From: a virus
IMG/VR virus record: IMGVR_UViG_3300035698_024506
Coordinates: 1-20,902 of that record
Direction: 5' to 3' (one strand)
DNA length: 20,902 bases
This document shows, piece after piece, positions 20,888 through 20,902 of this stretch. The notes beneath the pieces are model-generated. The model worked only from the letters and a program-made list of their open reading frames with translations, did not search any database and was not told the origin of the DNA. Positions within the stretch are counted from its first letter, which is position 1; each line of letters starts with the position of its first letter. The translations under genes were made by a program, and so were the position numbers.

Positions 20888-20902
20888 AAATACTGTCTGC
20901 CC

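Larger units (their letters stand above)
20481..20902. other. 422-base non-coding block upstream of the replication-like gene
   Basis: No convincing gene is found on either strand. The block holds the ribosome binding site of the winged-helix gene, about three imperfect 50-base repeats (20614-20775), an inverted repeat (20777-20796), an AT-rich tract (20807-20850) with runs of T and A, and a promoter-like box with an inverted repeat at the right edge. The content suits a replication origin or a control region. Confidence 0.5.

Overview
The window looks like the late (packaging and virion) half of the genome of a short-tailed, podovirus-like bacteriophage, or a prophage or phage-plasmid, from an AT-rich bacterial host. 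The strongest anchors are a large terminase, a P22-type portal protein, an N4-gp56-type major capsid protein with its scaffold, and a gp53-like tail-fibre protein. I see no integrase, tRNA, rRNA or CRISPR array. The host cannot be named from the sequence. One secreted protein with a classical signal peptide suits a diderm bacterium, but this is weak evidence.

Layout. Almost all genes are on the minus strand and read right to left. They start with a winged-helix, replication-initiator-like protein (20480-19104) that lies below a repeat-bearing, AT-rich non-coding block (20481-20902). Next come a RusA-type Holliday-junction resolvase, a probable small terminase, and a protein ending in a sigma-70 region 4 domain. 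After these lie an ATPase-only terminase copy and the full large terminase, which is interrupted by an intein with LAGLIDADG endonuclease motifs. Then follow two small basic or helical proteins, the portal, several small proteins, the scaffold, the major capsid protein, an FCCH-domain structural protein, connector and tail proteins, a fibre, and ejection-type proteins. The last of these runs off the left edge. Most of these genes overlap by one or a few bases or are 1-30 bases apart, and most have clear Shine-Dalgarno sites, so they look like one or a few long operons.

Two plus-strand islands interrupt this order. The first (12574-13790) has a near-consensus promoter, a leader containing an SD-ATG-TAG start-stop element, a secreted Ala/Gly-rich protein, two single-span micro-proteins of 34 and 30 residues, and a 17-bp-stem terminator. 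It has the layout of a moron, a separately transcribed cargo cassette. The second (about 18515-19077) carries two related single-span membrane proteins of 62 and 37 residues.

The most unusual point is the terminase locus. An intact but diverged copy of the terminase ATPase domain (about 75 % identical, no gaps) sits directly upstream of the intein-bearing gene. It stops matching at Cys223, the residue at which the intein is inserted in the other copy. This may be a scar of homing-endonuclease cleavage of an intein-free allele, or a working ATPase-only motor subunit. A sigma-region-4 protein between the small and large terminase genes is a candidate late-gene regulator.
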